A stretch of 5,544 bases of DNA from Bacteroidales bacterium (GCA_031279795.1 JAITHZ010000290.1:1-5544), one strand, 5' to 3'; counted from the stretch's first letter, positions 1 through 5,411 are shown. Notes: generated by a model from the letters alone, not told the origin. Numbers and translations: made by a program.

Positions 1-551
1 GAAAAAAAATCTTCAACAGGATTCAGCAGTTGCAGGAAAAATTCTCTGAATGGCTGATTGGCCGCGATGAAAATGCAGAAAAATGTAAGCGACAATATGC
101 TTACAATCACTATTCTGGAGAATAATGCACGAACATCGCGAAACTTGATGTTTCTTTTCCGCGCAAAGAGCGAACTGGCTGCATCAAGCGTCATCTGGAA
201 GTTCACTTTTATGCTGGCAAAAAAGTTTAAGAACATCGAAAGCCACCCAAATACAACCGACCGCAATTCCGGCGCCTGCACAAATCCCAGAAACGTCAGC
301 ATCACCAGATAGTAAATAACCTGGCTAAAGGTTATTCCATTCATTGCCACTGCCAGAGCGCTCAGAAAAAACGACAGGGCAAGAAAACGTACAATGCCGT
401 TTTTCCGGAGTTCCTTTTTGTACCAGAAAACAGCGCTAATCAATAACACAGCAAATACTAGCGCATTAATGCCAAGTGTTTGATACCACATCAGGTAACA
501 GTACACCCCGCTTCCTGCAAGTAAACCAATAAACAATTTTAAAGCTTTCAT
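1..551 (-). CDS. Multi-pass membrane protein, DUF4173/DUF4153-like, 3' end outside the window
   Basis: An open frame runs from ATG at 551 to the left edge: 183 codons and no stop. It is rich in hydrophobic helices, roughly at residues 4-22, 26-44, 53-71, 74-92, 98-115 and 147-165. A basic loop (RKRNIKFRD, 131-139) lies before the last one. The pattern GIN.LVF near residue 27, SALAVAMNG near 64-72 and PELRS at 94-98 resembles, from memory, the N-terminal half of DUF4173/DUF4153 membrane proteins of Bacteroidota; no search was possible. It is the third gene of an operon with a small membrane protein and a winged-helix regulator, 75 bp after the regulator stop. A second promoter/operator copy lies in that gap, so it may also be transcribed independently. 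Its biochemical function is unknown; an envelope or stress role would be speculation. The start is the only ATG that follows an A-rich leader (nine A's) and gives an N-terminal membrane helix. Confidence 0.72.
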   Translation of the reverse strand, partial: MKALKLFIGLLAGSGVYCYLMWYQTLGINALVFAVLLISAVFWYKKELRKNGIVRFLALSFFLSALAVAMNGITFSQVIYYLVMLTFLGFVQAPELRSVVFGWLSMFLNFFASIKVNFQMTLDAASSLFARKRNIKFRDVRALFSRIVIVSILSLTFFCIFIAANQPFREFFLQLLNPVEDFF

Positions 552-586
552 TTTTTTTTATGTTAATTATTAATAGCTACACTTTG

Positions 587-614
587 TATAAAAGTACTTT
601 GAAATTCAAAGTTA
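587..614 (-). promoter_or_regulatory. Internal promoter/operator before the DUF4173-like gene
   Basis: Read on the minus strand, TAACTTTG (614 to 607) matches the Bacteroidota -7 consensus TAnnTTTG exactly. No good -33 TTG is found at the expected distance. The element contains the palindrome CTTTGAAATTCAAAG (597-611; 17 bp with flanking A and T, 596-612). The 28-bp stretch matches 21/28 with the one before the operon's first gene (1528-1555), including the second ACTTT after the palindrome. It lies in the gap between the regulator gene and the third gene. I infer a secondary promoter with an operator, probably bound by the adjacent winged-helix protein. Confidence 0.5.
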
Positions 615-626
615 AAGGGTAAAAAA

Positions 627-926
627 TTAAGAAACCGTCTTCAGCAAATCTTCCAGCGCATTCAGGTGCGCGACAAAAGCCGCGTGTCCTTTTTCCGTAA
701 TGGCATAAGAAGTATTGGGCTTTCGTTCGATAAATTGTTTCTGTACCCGTATATAGCCTTGTTCCTCCAAACCTTTCAGGTGGCTCGACAGATTTCCGTC
801 GGTTACAGATAGCCATTCTTTCAAGGAATTAAAATTGGCATTGTCATGGACTGTCAAAATCGACATAACGCCTAATCGAATTTTATTCTCAAATGCCTTG
901 TTAATATGTTCGATAATGTTTTTCAT
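627..926 (-). CDS. Small winged-helix transcriptional regulator (HTH_34/MarR-ArsR-like)
   Basis: A 99-residue protein consisting of little more than one winged-helix DNA-binding domain. A first helix (about residues 8-26) is followed by a helix-turn-helix: NSLKEWLSV at 33-41, then the recognition helix with TDGNLSSHLKGLEEQGYI at 42-59. A beta wing (60-77; RKPNTSYAITEKG) and a C-terminal helix (80-97) that probably makes the dimer complete it. The signature GNLSSHLKxLEEQGYI and the length fit the HTH_34 winged-helix family (PF13601), which lacks a separate ligand domain. It is the second gene of a minus-strand operon; its ATG overlaps the previous gene's TGA as ATGA, which suggests translational coupling. 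Palindromic sites before the first and third genes make autoregulation likely. The inducing signal cannot be read from the sequence. Confidence 0.88.
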   Translation of the reverse strand: MKNIIEHINKAFENKIRLGVMSILTVHDNANFNSLKEWLSVTDGNLSSHLKGLEEQGYIRVQKQFIERKPNTSYAITEKGHAAFVAHLNALEDLLKTVS

Positions 927-1528
927 GCTGTTTGGCTGTCGTATTTAAAATACATGACTACACCATATATAATATGCAGGACACCGAAGCCGACTGTCCA
1001 CAACAGCAAGCTGTAGCCGGTGAAAAAACAGTTAATCACCCCCAGTGTCAGCAGGCTGTAACCGAGATACAGCACATTTTTGAACGTAAACTTGGCAGCG
1101 GAAATCAACGCCAGACCGTAGCATATCAGCATGACGGAAGTAATAAATTCGGTGTGAGCCGAAAGTCCCATAGCAATGCTCAAAGCGCCTCCCGGCAAAA
1201 GATGAATGAACAAATCGGTCAGCATCTTGCGGGCTGTCTTGTTGAAAATGGATTGACCAGACTTTCTGGCGCGCCATTCCGACAGAGCAAAAGCCGTCAG
1301 AATCGACAGAACAAGTACCGCCAGCGCAATTCCAAAAATGTATTGCTCAAGAAGACCGACCGATCGTAGCCCGCTGTCATTCAGATATTGCTGGATTCCG
1401 TATGCTCCTGCAATTGCGTAAATTCCAATAAAAATTCCAGATAAACCGCTTAATGATAAACATTTAGTGGATTTTTCCATCATCTGGCGTATGTCTTTCA
1501 ACGTGTCTAATGCTTCTTCATTTTTCAT
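923..1528 (-). CDS. Six-helix integral membrane protein of unknown function, operon gene 1
   Basis: A 201-residue protein, most likely in the inner membrane. A charged N-terminal helix (residues 1-22, KNEEALDTLKDIRQMMEKS) probably faces the cytoplasm. Six hydrophobic segments follow, at about 24-45, 61-83, 103-121, 127-146, 150-169 and 172-194. The first carries SLSGLSGIFIGIYAIAGA. No catalytic or transport motif is visible. I associate this protein type with the gene just before small winged-helix regulators in Bacteroidota, where it is usually left hypothetical. It could be a sensor or partner controlling the regulator, but that is inference. The ATG at 1528 is chosen because the promoter element directly abuts it and the coding pattern extends to it. 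The stop overlaps the regulator start by four bases. Confidence 0.85.
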   Translation of the reverse strand: MKNEEALDTLKDIRQMMEKSTKCLSLSGLSGIFIGIYAIAGAYGIQQYLNDSGLRSVGLLEQYIFGIALAVLVLSILTAFALSEWRARKSGQSIFNKTARKMLTDLFIHLLPGGALSIAMGLSAHTEFITSVMLICYGLALISAAKFTFKNVLYLGYSLLTLGVINCFFTGYSLLLWTVGFGVLHIIYGVVMYFKYDSQTA

Positions 1529-1579
1529 ATCAAAGTTCTTTGCGCTGCAAAGTTGAGGCTTTTACTTGAATCCTGCAAC
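1528..1579 (-). promoter_or_regulatory. Operon promoter with CTTTG-N5-CAAAG palindrome
   Basis: On the minus strand a TTG at 1578-1576 (the -33 position) is followed after 20 bp by CAACTTTG (1555 to 1548), one mismatch from the -7 consensus TAnnTTTG. Transcription would start near 1541, leaving a very short leader before the ATG at 1528. The palindrome CTTTGCGCTGCAAAG (1538-1552; 6-bp arms, 3-bp centre) covers the -7 element and the inferred start site, a position suited to a repressor. A further CTTTG lies just downstream on the same strand (GAACTTTG, 1538 to 1531). Confidence 0.5.
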
Positions 1580-1620
1580 TGTTTTACGAAAAATTAACAC
1601 AATTAACAACAATACTAAAT

Positions 1621-1648
1621 AATTAAGAATTAAGAATTAAGAATTAAG
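1621..1648 (+). repeat. Tandem heptad array (AATTAAG)x4
   Basis: Four perfect 7-bp units occur without interruption. They are followed by a degenerate GGATAAGGGATAA stretch. The array is the exact reverse complement of the four CTTAATT units at 1852-1879, so the two blocks could form a 28-bp stem or recombine. It lies in the 411-bp non-coding region between the divergent operon and PAP2 genes. Confidence 0.9.
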
Positions 1649-1681
1649 GGATAAGGGATAAAAAATTAATAACCTGTAACG

Positions 1682-1702
1682 GTAAGTCCCTGCGGGACTT
1701 GC
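1682..1702. other. GC-rich hairpin in the intergenic region
   Basis: AAGTCCC (1684-1690) and GGGACTT (1694-1700) form a perfect 7-bp stem with a TGC loop, extendable by one G-U and one G-C pair. GCTTTTA follows on the plus strand, which resembles a weak intrinsic terminator, but no gene ends upstream on either strand. It sits inside the interval bounded by the inverted heptad arrays. Confidence 0.55.
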
Positions 1703-1740
1703 TTTTACGAAACTGTTCTATTTTGTTTATTTGGCATCCC

Positions 1741-1757
1741 TAAGAATTAAGAATTAA
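1741..1757 (+). repeat. Short AATTAAG-type heptad remnant
   Basis: About two and a half units of the same heptad as at 1621-1648 (TAAGAATTAAGAATTAA), in the same orientation, embedded in A/T-rich sequence. It is probably an outlying fragment of the same repeat family. Confidence 0.75.
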
Positions 1758-1805
1758 AAAATAGGGAATGAATATGATGTGCTATATATAAGAATAAATA
1801 TAAGA

Positions 1806-1823
1806 ATATATATATATATATAT
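1806..1823. repeat. (AT)9 dinucleotide run
   Basis: Nine uninterrupted AT units occur about 115 bp before the PAP2 start. Simple repeats of this kind are prone to length change and easily melted. No function is shown. Confidence 0.9.
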
Positions 1824-1824
1824 G

Positions 1825-1838
1825 TTACGAATTACGAG
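1825..1838 (+). repeat. Two heptads of a TTACGAA/TTACGAG variant
   Basis: TTACGAA and TTACGAG lie in tandem. They share the 7-bp period and TTA core with the neighbouring arrays but have different remaining bases, so they look like another variant of the same heptad family. Confidence 0.55.
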
Positions 1839-1844
1839 AGGTTT

Positions 1845-1893
1845 CCTAATTCTTAATTCTTAATTCTTAATTCTTAATTCCTAATTCCTAAAT
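1845..1893 (+). repeat. Tandem heptad array CTTAATT/CCTAATT, seven units
   Basis: Seven 7-bp units occur in register: CCTAATT, four CTTAATT, CCTAATT and CCTAAAT. The four central units are the exact inverse of the array at 1621-1648. The array ends 3 bp before the -7 element of the PAP2 promoter, so the -33 region of that promoter lies inside it. Confidence 0.9.
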
Positions 1894-1896
1894 TTC

Positions 1897-1904
1897 TATC
1901 TTTG
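1897..1904 (+). promoter_or_regulatory. -7 element of the PAP2 gene promoter
   Basis: TATCTTTG matches the Bacteroidota TAnnTTTG consensus exactly and lies 35 bp before the PAP2 ATG, giving a leader of roughly 29 bases. No TTG is found about 20 bp upstream, where the sequence is heptad array. The leader is A-rich (GAATAAAAAAACAGAACG) with no Shine-Dalgarno sequence, as is common in this phylum. Confidence 0.6.
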
Positions 1905-1939
1905 TGGCATCATTTGAGACCGAATAAAAAAACAGAACG

Positions 1940-2533
1940 ATGCATGAATTTTTAGACCAAGTCCGAGATTACGAATCCGGCATTTTTTTACTTGCAAACA
2001 GCCCGCATACTCCGTTTCTTGACATCATTTTTTTGTGGGCGAGCAACCGTTTTATATGGATACCGCTTTATGTCTTTTTTTTGTGGATGCTGTACAGAAA
2101 ATATCCGAAAAACTTCTGGATGATTCTCATTGCCTGCGCTTTGCTGATTACCGTCAATGATCAGCTGTGCAATATCGTCAAACAGGGCGTTGCGCGACTG
2201 CGTCCAACGCACGACACTGCTATCAGTCCTTTTGTGCAAATCGTTGGCGAATATCGTGGCGGGAAATATGGTTTCTTTTCGGCACATGCCGCAAATTCTT
2301 TTGCAGTCGCCACATTTGTTGTCTGTCTTTGCCGCGAAAAATACCGGCTGCTGCTGCCCATAGCGTTGGGGTATGCCATGCTGGTTTCCTACAGCCGGAT
2401 TTATCTGGGCGTTCACTACCCAAGCGATGTGCTTGCTGGTGCAACTGTTGGCATAACCACCGGCTGGCTGTTGGCTCTGCTGTACAAATTATGCGAATCA
2501 AGAGTTGAAAACGCCGTCAGACGTTGCCTGTGA
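1940..2533 (+). CDS. PAP2-family membrane phosphatase
   Basis: A 197-residue integral membrane phosphatase. The three PAP2 motifs are present: K81-x6-R88-P89; FSAH at 113-116, with H116 as the expected general acid in a variant of PSGH; and S152-R153-x5-H159, followed by YPSDVLAG, with H159 as the expected nucleophile and D163 assisting. Hydrophobic segments lie at about 38-52, 59-74, 117-131, 137-151 and 165-183. Small bacterial PAP2 enzymes of this type remove phosphate from lipid diphosphates such as undecaprenyl diphosphate, or from phosphatidylglycerophosphate; the substrate cannot be decided here. The active site would face the periplasm. The gene stands alone with its own promoter. The last 13 residues (CESRVENAVRRCL) and the stop come from a dispersed repeat, so the tail is probably acquired and dispensable. 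The start is the ATG 35 bp after the -7 box; the ATG four bases later is out of frame. Confidence 0.93.
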   Translation: MHEFLDQVRDYESGIFLLANSPHTPFLDIIFLWASNRFIWIPLYVFFLWMLYRKYPKNFWMILIACALLITVNDQLCNIVKQGVARLRPTHDTAISPFVQIVGEYRGGKYGFFSAHAANSFAVATFVVCLCREKYRLLLPIALGYAMLVSYSRIYLGVHYPSDVLAGATVGITTGWLLALLYKLCESRVENAVRRCL

Positions 2534-2540
2534 ATAACGC
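2492..2540 (+). repeat. Dispersed 49-bp repeat, copy 1, forming the 3' end of the PAP2 gene
   Basis: It aligns without gaps to 5236-5284 with 42/49 identity; six of the seven differences are transitions. It contains an imperfect stem (AACGCC GTCA GACGTT, 2510-2525) whose counterpart in copy 2 pairs perfectly. It supplies codons 185-197 and the TGA of the PAP2 gene. It is followed at once by a different hairpin, as in copy 2. Confidence 0.8.
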
Positions 2541-2557
2541 CGTGATTTGTCACGGTG
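2538..2557 (+). terminator. Hairpin just after the PAP2 stop, possible transcript end
   Basis: CCGTGA (2540-2545) and TCACGG (2550-2555) pair perfectly around a TTTG loop; an outer G-U and C-G pair extend the stem to eight. It begins 5 bases after the PAP2 stop. No T-run follows (GCAGGGCAATAAAA), so this is not a classical intrinsic terminator; it may instead protect the 3' end of the mRNA. Confidence 0.35.
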
Positions 2558-2578
2558 CAGGGCAATAAAATTCCTATT

Positions 2579-2592
2579 AACTGCGTGCAGTT
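2579..2592. repeat. Short palindrome AACTGC-GT-GCAGTT
   Basis: A perfect 6-bp inverted repeat with a 2-bp centre lies in the gap between PAP2 and the receptor gene. It could be a protein site or a small hairpin; nothing else ties it to either gene. The rest of the 2534-2760 gap is A/T-rich non-coding sequence. Confidence 0.3.
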
Positions 2593-2630
2593 TCCCGATT
2601 TTACTTGATAAGGGACGCAAAATATGGGTT

Positions 2631-2644
2631 AATTCCTAATTCCT
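2631..2644 (+). repeat. Two AATTCCT heptads
   Basis: AATTCCT occurs twice in tandem, the same unit as in the arrays at 1880-1893 and 5370-5397. It is a minimal member of the heptad family, found about 90 bp after copy 1 of the dispersed repeat. In copy 2 the same kind of unit follows after about 36 bp. Confidence 0.65.
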
Positions 2645-2730
2645 GTAAAATTCGGTGATAATTGCAAACGGTTGCATGTTAAAAATAGTTTTTTATATTA
2701 TCTTCATTCCCAGATATTTATAAAAGATTG

Positions 2731-2738
2731 GATATTTG
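2731..2738 (+). promoter_or_regulatory. Possible -7 element for the outer membrane receptor gene
   Basis: GATATTTG differs from TAnnTTTG by one base and lies 22 bp before the chosen ATG (2761), giving a short leader. No -33 TTG is seen at the expected distance, so this is a weak candidate. The leader (AATAATAATATACCCAAT) has no Shine-Dalgarno sequence. Confidence 0.3.
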
Positions 2739-2760
2739 CATCAATAATAATATACCCAAT

Positions 2761-5142
2761 ATGAAAACAAAAATTTTAATAACTGTTTTATTCGTTGTCT
2801 CTTTGGCAATAAACACCTTTTCTCAAATAAAAGTAACCGGAAAGGTAGTTGATAACAAGCAAGCGCCGCTTGAATTTGCCAATGTCGTGCTTCAGGCTGC
2901 CGATACGCTTTTCGGTACCTATTCCGGCGAAAACGGAATCTTTGAATTGCAGGCAATACCGGGGAATGATACCTTGAAAGTTTCCATGCTCGGCTATAAG
3001 TCTTACGAAAAAGTTATTCCGATTCAATCGGATGTTGATTTGGGCGAAATCCAATTGGAAGATCTGGCTGTTGAACTGCAGGAAGCAGTCGTTACAGTCC
3101 GGCGGATTACCCGGATGCCCGACCGCTTTGTTATGAATCTGGCAAACGACCCTTCGGTATTCGGGAAAGACGGAAAAGATGTCTTGAATACAGCGCCCGG
3201 CGTATTTATTCAGGAACGCGACGGAGTGATTTCCGTGAATGGGAAAAGCGGGACACAGGTGTATGTCAACGAACGTCCGCTGCATTATTCGGGAACGGAT
3301 TTGGTTCGTTACCTTCAAAACCTGAAAGCCGAAAATATTGTCAAAATCGAAATCTTGCCCAATGCAGGCTCTGAATATGATGCAAGCGTTGCTGGCGGAA
3401 TTATTAAAATTACACTGAAAAACAGGCGCGATGACGGAATAGACGGCAGCTTCGGCGTATCGGGTAATTTTGCCCCAAGCGACAAAGACCAATCTGCTTT
3501 ATCTCCTTTTTTCAATTTGAATTACAGGATTAACAAGCTCAGCCTATATTCTCAATTAAACTATAACACAATACGTACGGTTGAACATGTCATTGAGGAT
3601 GTGGATAATTGGACGATAAATCAGAATATACACAATGAATTAGCTACTCCCCAAACGGTTAATACAGGAACAGTGCGTCTCGGTGGAATTTACGATTTGA
3701 CCGATAAACAAAGCGTGGGATTGGAAGTCAATTATTTCGGCATTTGGGGTAAAAATAAAAACTATGCAAACCTAAGAAATATAACTGATGGAAGGCAGAC
3801 CAACATTATAAGTAATTATAATGGAAAGATGACAACCGATAATTTTTCTGTTTCGGGAAATTACCTGTTGCGATTAGATTCATTGGGTTCTATGTTTAAA
3901 GTCCTTTTGGATTATTTTCATAATAAAGCTGATAACGGGCAAAATTATAATTCTGTCTATAGCGGAGCTATAAATTTGGATTCCATTTACCGAAACAATC
4001 AACTTACAACCAACAATACTTATGCCATAACTGCCGATTGGTCGCACCATCTCAACAATATTACCACCTTAAGTATTGGAGTTAAATATGTCCGCAATGA
4101 AATGGATAACAGTACATTATTTGAATATCAACGTGGAACAAACTGGAACGAAATCGATCTGCTTTCCAATGTTAATTCATTTTCGGAAAATATTTCAGCG
4201 ATCTATGGTATGTTTTCTTCACGCATTCAAAAAGTCAGTTATTCATTGGGATTACGTGGCGAATATACAGAAGCTATACCCTATACAAACAAAACAGATG
4301 AAACCAAGACACAGAAATACTTTAAATTATTCCCTTCAATCAATGTAATGTTTCCGTTCACTGAAAACGGACAACATTCGCTTGTGGCGAATTATCATCG
4401 CACGATAACCCGTCCGTCGTTTAGGCAGCTCAATCCGTTCCGCTTTCCGGCATCTGAATTCTTATATATTGCAGGAAATCCGAAGTTGCAGCCTGCTATA
4501 TCGGATGATGGTTCTCTCTCTTTGAATTTGTTTTACAAGTATAATCTGACGGCGGGCGTAACAAATGCGGAAAACGCTTTTGGAGGAGTCCGGATTTCCG
4601 ACCCCGATGCGCCGGGAGTTATCATACAAACTACCGGCAATATTTCCAAAAATACAACCTGGTATTTATCCCTTAGCGCACCGGTAAATCCAACCAAATG
4701 GTGGCAAATCTATTTGAATTTGACAGGGAAAAGAAACAGCCTCAATGTTTTAGGCAACAAACTTTCAATCAACATATTTAACGGTTATATGAATAACTCC
4801 TTTTCCTTGCCTGAAGATTTCAAGTTCGACATCAGTTGCTGGTATCAATCACCCTGGTTAGACGGTAATATGAAACTCACATTAAAACCGCAGGTAAACG
4901 CTACGCTGCGCAAACAATTCTTAAAAAACAGGTTGACAGCAACACTTTTTGTCAATAACCTGTTCAATTTCAGCAAAGCGCTCATAGAAGTCAATGAAAC
5001 GGATTTCAGTCAGATCATGCACGATAGAACCGGTTTTCGGGCGATTGGCGCCTCACTGAGTTACAGTTTCCAATCGGGTAAAAAAGTAAGCGACAAAAAA
5101 GTTGAAACCGGCGCAGCGGAAGAAAAGGCAAGGATGAGGTGA
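2761..5142 (+). CDS. Outer membrane beta-barrel receptor, TonB-dependent-receptor-like (OMP_b-brl_3 type)
   Basis: A 793-residue protein. Residues 1-21 (KTKI plus a hydrophobic core, ending NTFS before Q22) form a signal peptide. Residues 23-102 are a carboxypeptidase-regulatory-like domain (VTGKVVDNKQAPLEFANVVL; GTYSGENGIFEL; SMLGYK). Residues 110-222 are the plug: KDVLNTAPGVFI at 139-150, VNGKSGTQVYVN at 159-170, IEILPNAGSEYDASVAGGII at 196-215. The rest is a beta barrel with RPSFRQLNPF at 551-560 and GNPKLQP soon after, typical of PF14905. The last strand ends at F770; a 23-residue charged tail with TGAAEEKARMR follows, as I recall for this family. These proteins sit in the outer membrane, where related receptors import ligands with TonB; the ligand is unknown. 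It is shorter than a SusC protein and no SusD follows. The frame also opens 33 bp earlier at a TTG (2728), but the ATG at 2761 places the signal peptide at the N-terminus. Confidence 0.9.
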   Translation: MKTKILITVLFVVSLAINTFSQIKVTGKVVDNKQAPLEFANVVLQAADTLFGTYSGENGIFELQAIPGNDTLKVSMLGYKSYEKVIPIQSDVDLGEIQLEDLAVELQEAVVTVRRITRMPDRFVMNLANDPSVFGKDGKDVLNTAPGVFIQERDGVISVNGKSGTQVYVNERPLHYSGTDLVRYLQNLKAENIVKIEILPNAGSEYDASVAGGIIKITLKNRRDDGIDGSFGVSGNFAPSDKDQSALSPFFNLNYRINKLSLYSQLNYNTIRTVEHVIEDVDNWTINQNIHNELATPQTVNTGTVRLGGIYDLTDKQSVGLEVNYFGIWGKNKNYANLRNITDGRQTNIISNYNGKMTTDNFSVSGNYLLRLDSLGSMFKVLLDYFHNKADNGQNYNSVYSGAINLDSIYRNNQLTTNNTYAITADWSHHLNNITTLSIGVKYVRNEMDNSTLFEYQRGTNWNEIDLLSNVNSFSENISAIYGMFSSRIQKVSYSLGLRGEYTEAIPYTNKTDETKTQKYFKLFPSINVMFPFTENGQHSLVANYHRTITRPSFRQLNPFRFPASEFLYIAGNPKLQPAISDDGSLSLNLFYKYNLTAGVTNAENAFGGVRISDPDAPGVIIQTTGNISKNTTWYLSLSAPVNPTKWWQIYLNLTGKRNSLNVLGNKLSINIFNGYMNNSFSLPEDFKFDISCWYQSPWLDGNMKLTLKPQVNATLRKQFLKNRLTATLFVNNLFNFSKALIEVNETDFSQIMHDRTGFRAIGASLSYSFQSGKKVSDKKVETGAAEEKARMR

Positions 5143-5162
5143 AATTCCCATTGTGAAATGTT

Positions 5163-5236
5163 GATTAGTGATTAGTGATTAGTGATTAGTGATATTAGTG
5201 ATTAGTGATTAGTGATATTAGTGATTAGTGATTAGT
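5163..5236 (+). repeat. GATTAGT heptad array with two 9-bp GATATTAGT units
   Basis: Ten units in register: four GATTAGT, one GATATTAGT, two GATTAGT, one GATATTAGT and two GATTAGT (eight of 7 bp, two of 9 bp). The long unit carries an inserted AT at the same place both times, so it was probably copied as part of a larger GATATTAGT-GATTAGT-GATTAGT unit of 23 bp. It begins 20 bp after the receptor stop and runs directly into the dispersed repeat. Confidence 0.93.
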
Positions 5237-5284
5237 GCGAATCAGGGGCTGAAAACGCCGTTAGGCGTTGCCCGTGAATAACCC
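5236..5284 (+). repeat. Dispersed 49-bp repeat, copy 2
   Basis: It matches 2492-2540 at 42/49 positions. It contains the perfect stem-loop AACGCC-GTTA-GGCGTT (5254-5269). In this copy the same reading frame as in PAP2 would also end in TGA, but no gene enters it. It is followed by the strong hairpin at 5282-5301. Confidence 0.8.
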
Positions 5285-5301
5285 CCAAATTTATTTGGGG
5301 G
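5282..5301. other. Strong hairpin CCCCCAAAT/ATTTGGGGG
   Basis: A perfect 9-bp stem (5282-5290 with 5293-5301) around TT; in RNA a 4-base loop and 8 pairs are more realistic. It lies 140 bp after the receptor stop with no T-run behind it. It takes the same place relative to the dispersed repeat as the hairpin at 2538-2557, with unrelated sequence. It might end or stabilise the receptor mRNA. Confidence 0.55.
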
Positions 5302-5320
5302 AATGTGACAAAGAGGGAAA

Positions 5321-5397
5321 CTAATTCCTAATTCCTTAATCATTAATCCTTATTCCTTAATCCTTAATTCCTAATTCCTAATTCCTAATTCCTAATT
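5321..5397 (+). repeat. Mixed heptad array CTAATTC/CTTAATC/CCTAATT, eleven units
   Basis: Eleven 7-bp units in constant register: two CTAATTC, then CTTAATC, ATTAATC, CTTATTC, CTTAATC, CTTAATT and four CCTAATT. The last four are identical, while the middle units are diverged, suggesting an older core with recent expansion at the right end. The orientation is the same as at 1845-1893. Confidence 0.88.
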
Positions 5398-5411
5398 CCT
5401 TACACGGTAAG

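Noticed and set aside
58..312. 84-codon plus-strand open frame at the left edge
   Set aside because: It is antisense to the DUF4173-like gene, whose long hydrophobic frame, A-rich leader and operon context are far more convincing.
932..1369. 145-codon plus-strand open frame
   Set aside because: It is antisense to the six-helix membrane protein gene, has a composition typical of a shadow frame (many Gln, Asn, Arg) and no recognisable domain or promoter.
1988..2416. 142-codon minus-strand frame and several overlapping frames inside the PAP2 gene
   Set aside because: The PAP2 frame carries all three catalytic motifs in the right order; the others are shadows.
2728..2760. TTG start for the receptor, adding 11 residues
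   Set aside because: The added residues would place a polar stretch before the signal peptide, and the candidate -7 box overlaps them; ATG at 2761 gives a standard signal peptide.
2788..3492. 234-codon minus-strand open frame
   Set aside because: It is the reverse of the signal peptide, regulatory and plug part of the receptor gene; its sequence is rich in Cys, His and Asn without any motif.
2761..5142. SusC-type glycan importer
   Set aside because: The protein is about 200 residues shorter than usual SusC proteins, has PF14905-like barrel motifs and tail, and no SusD gene follows.
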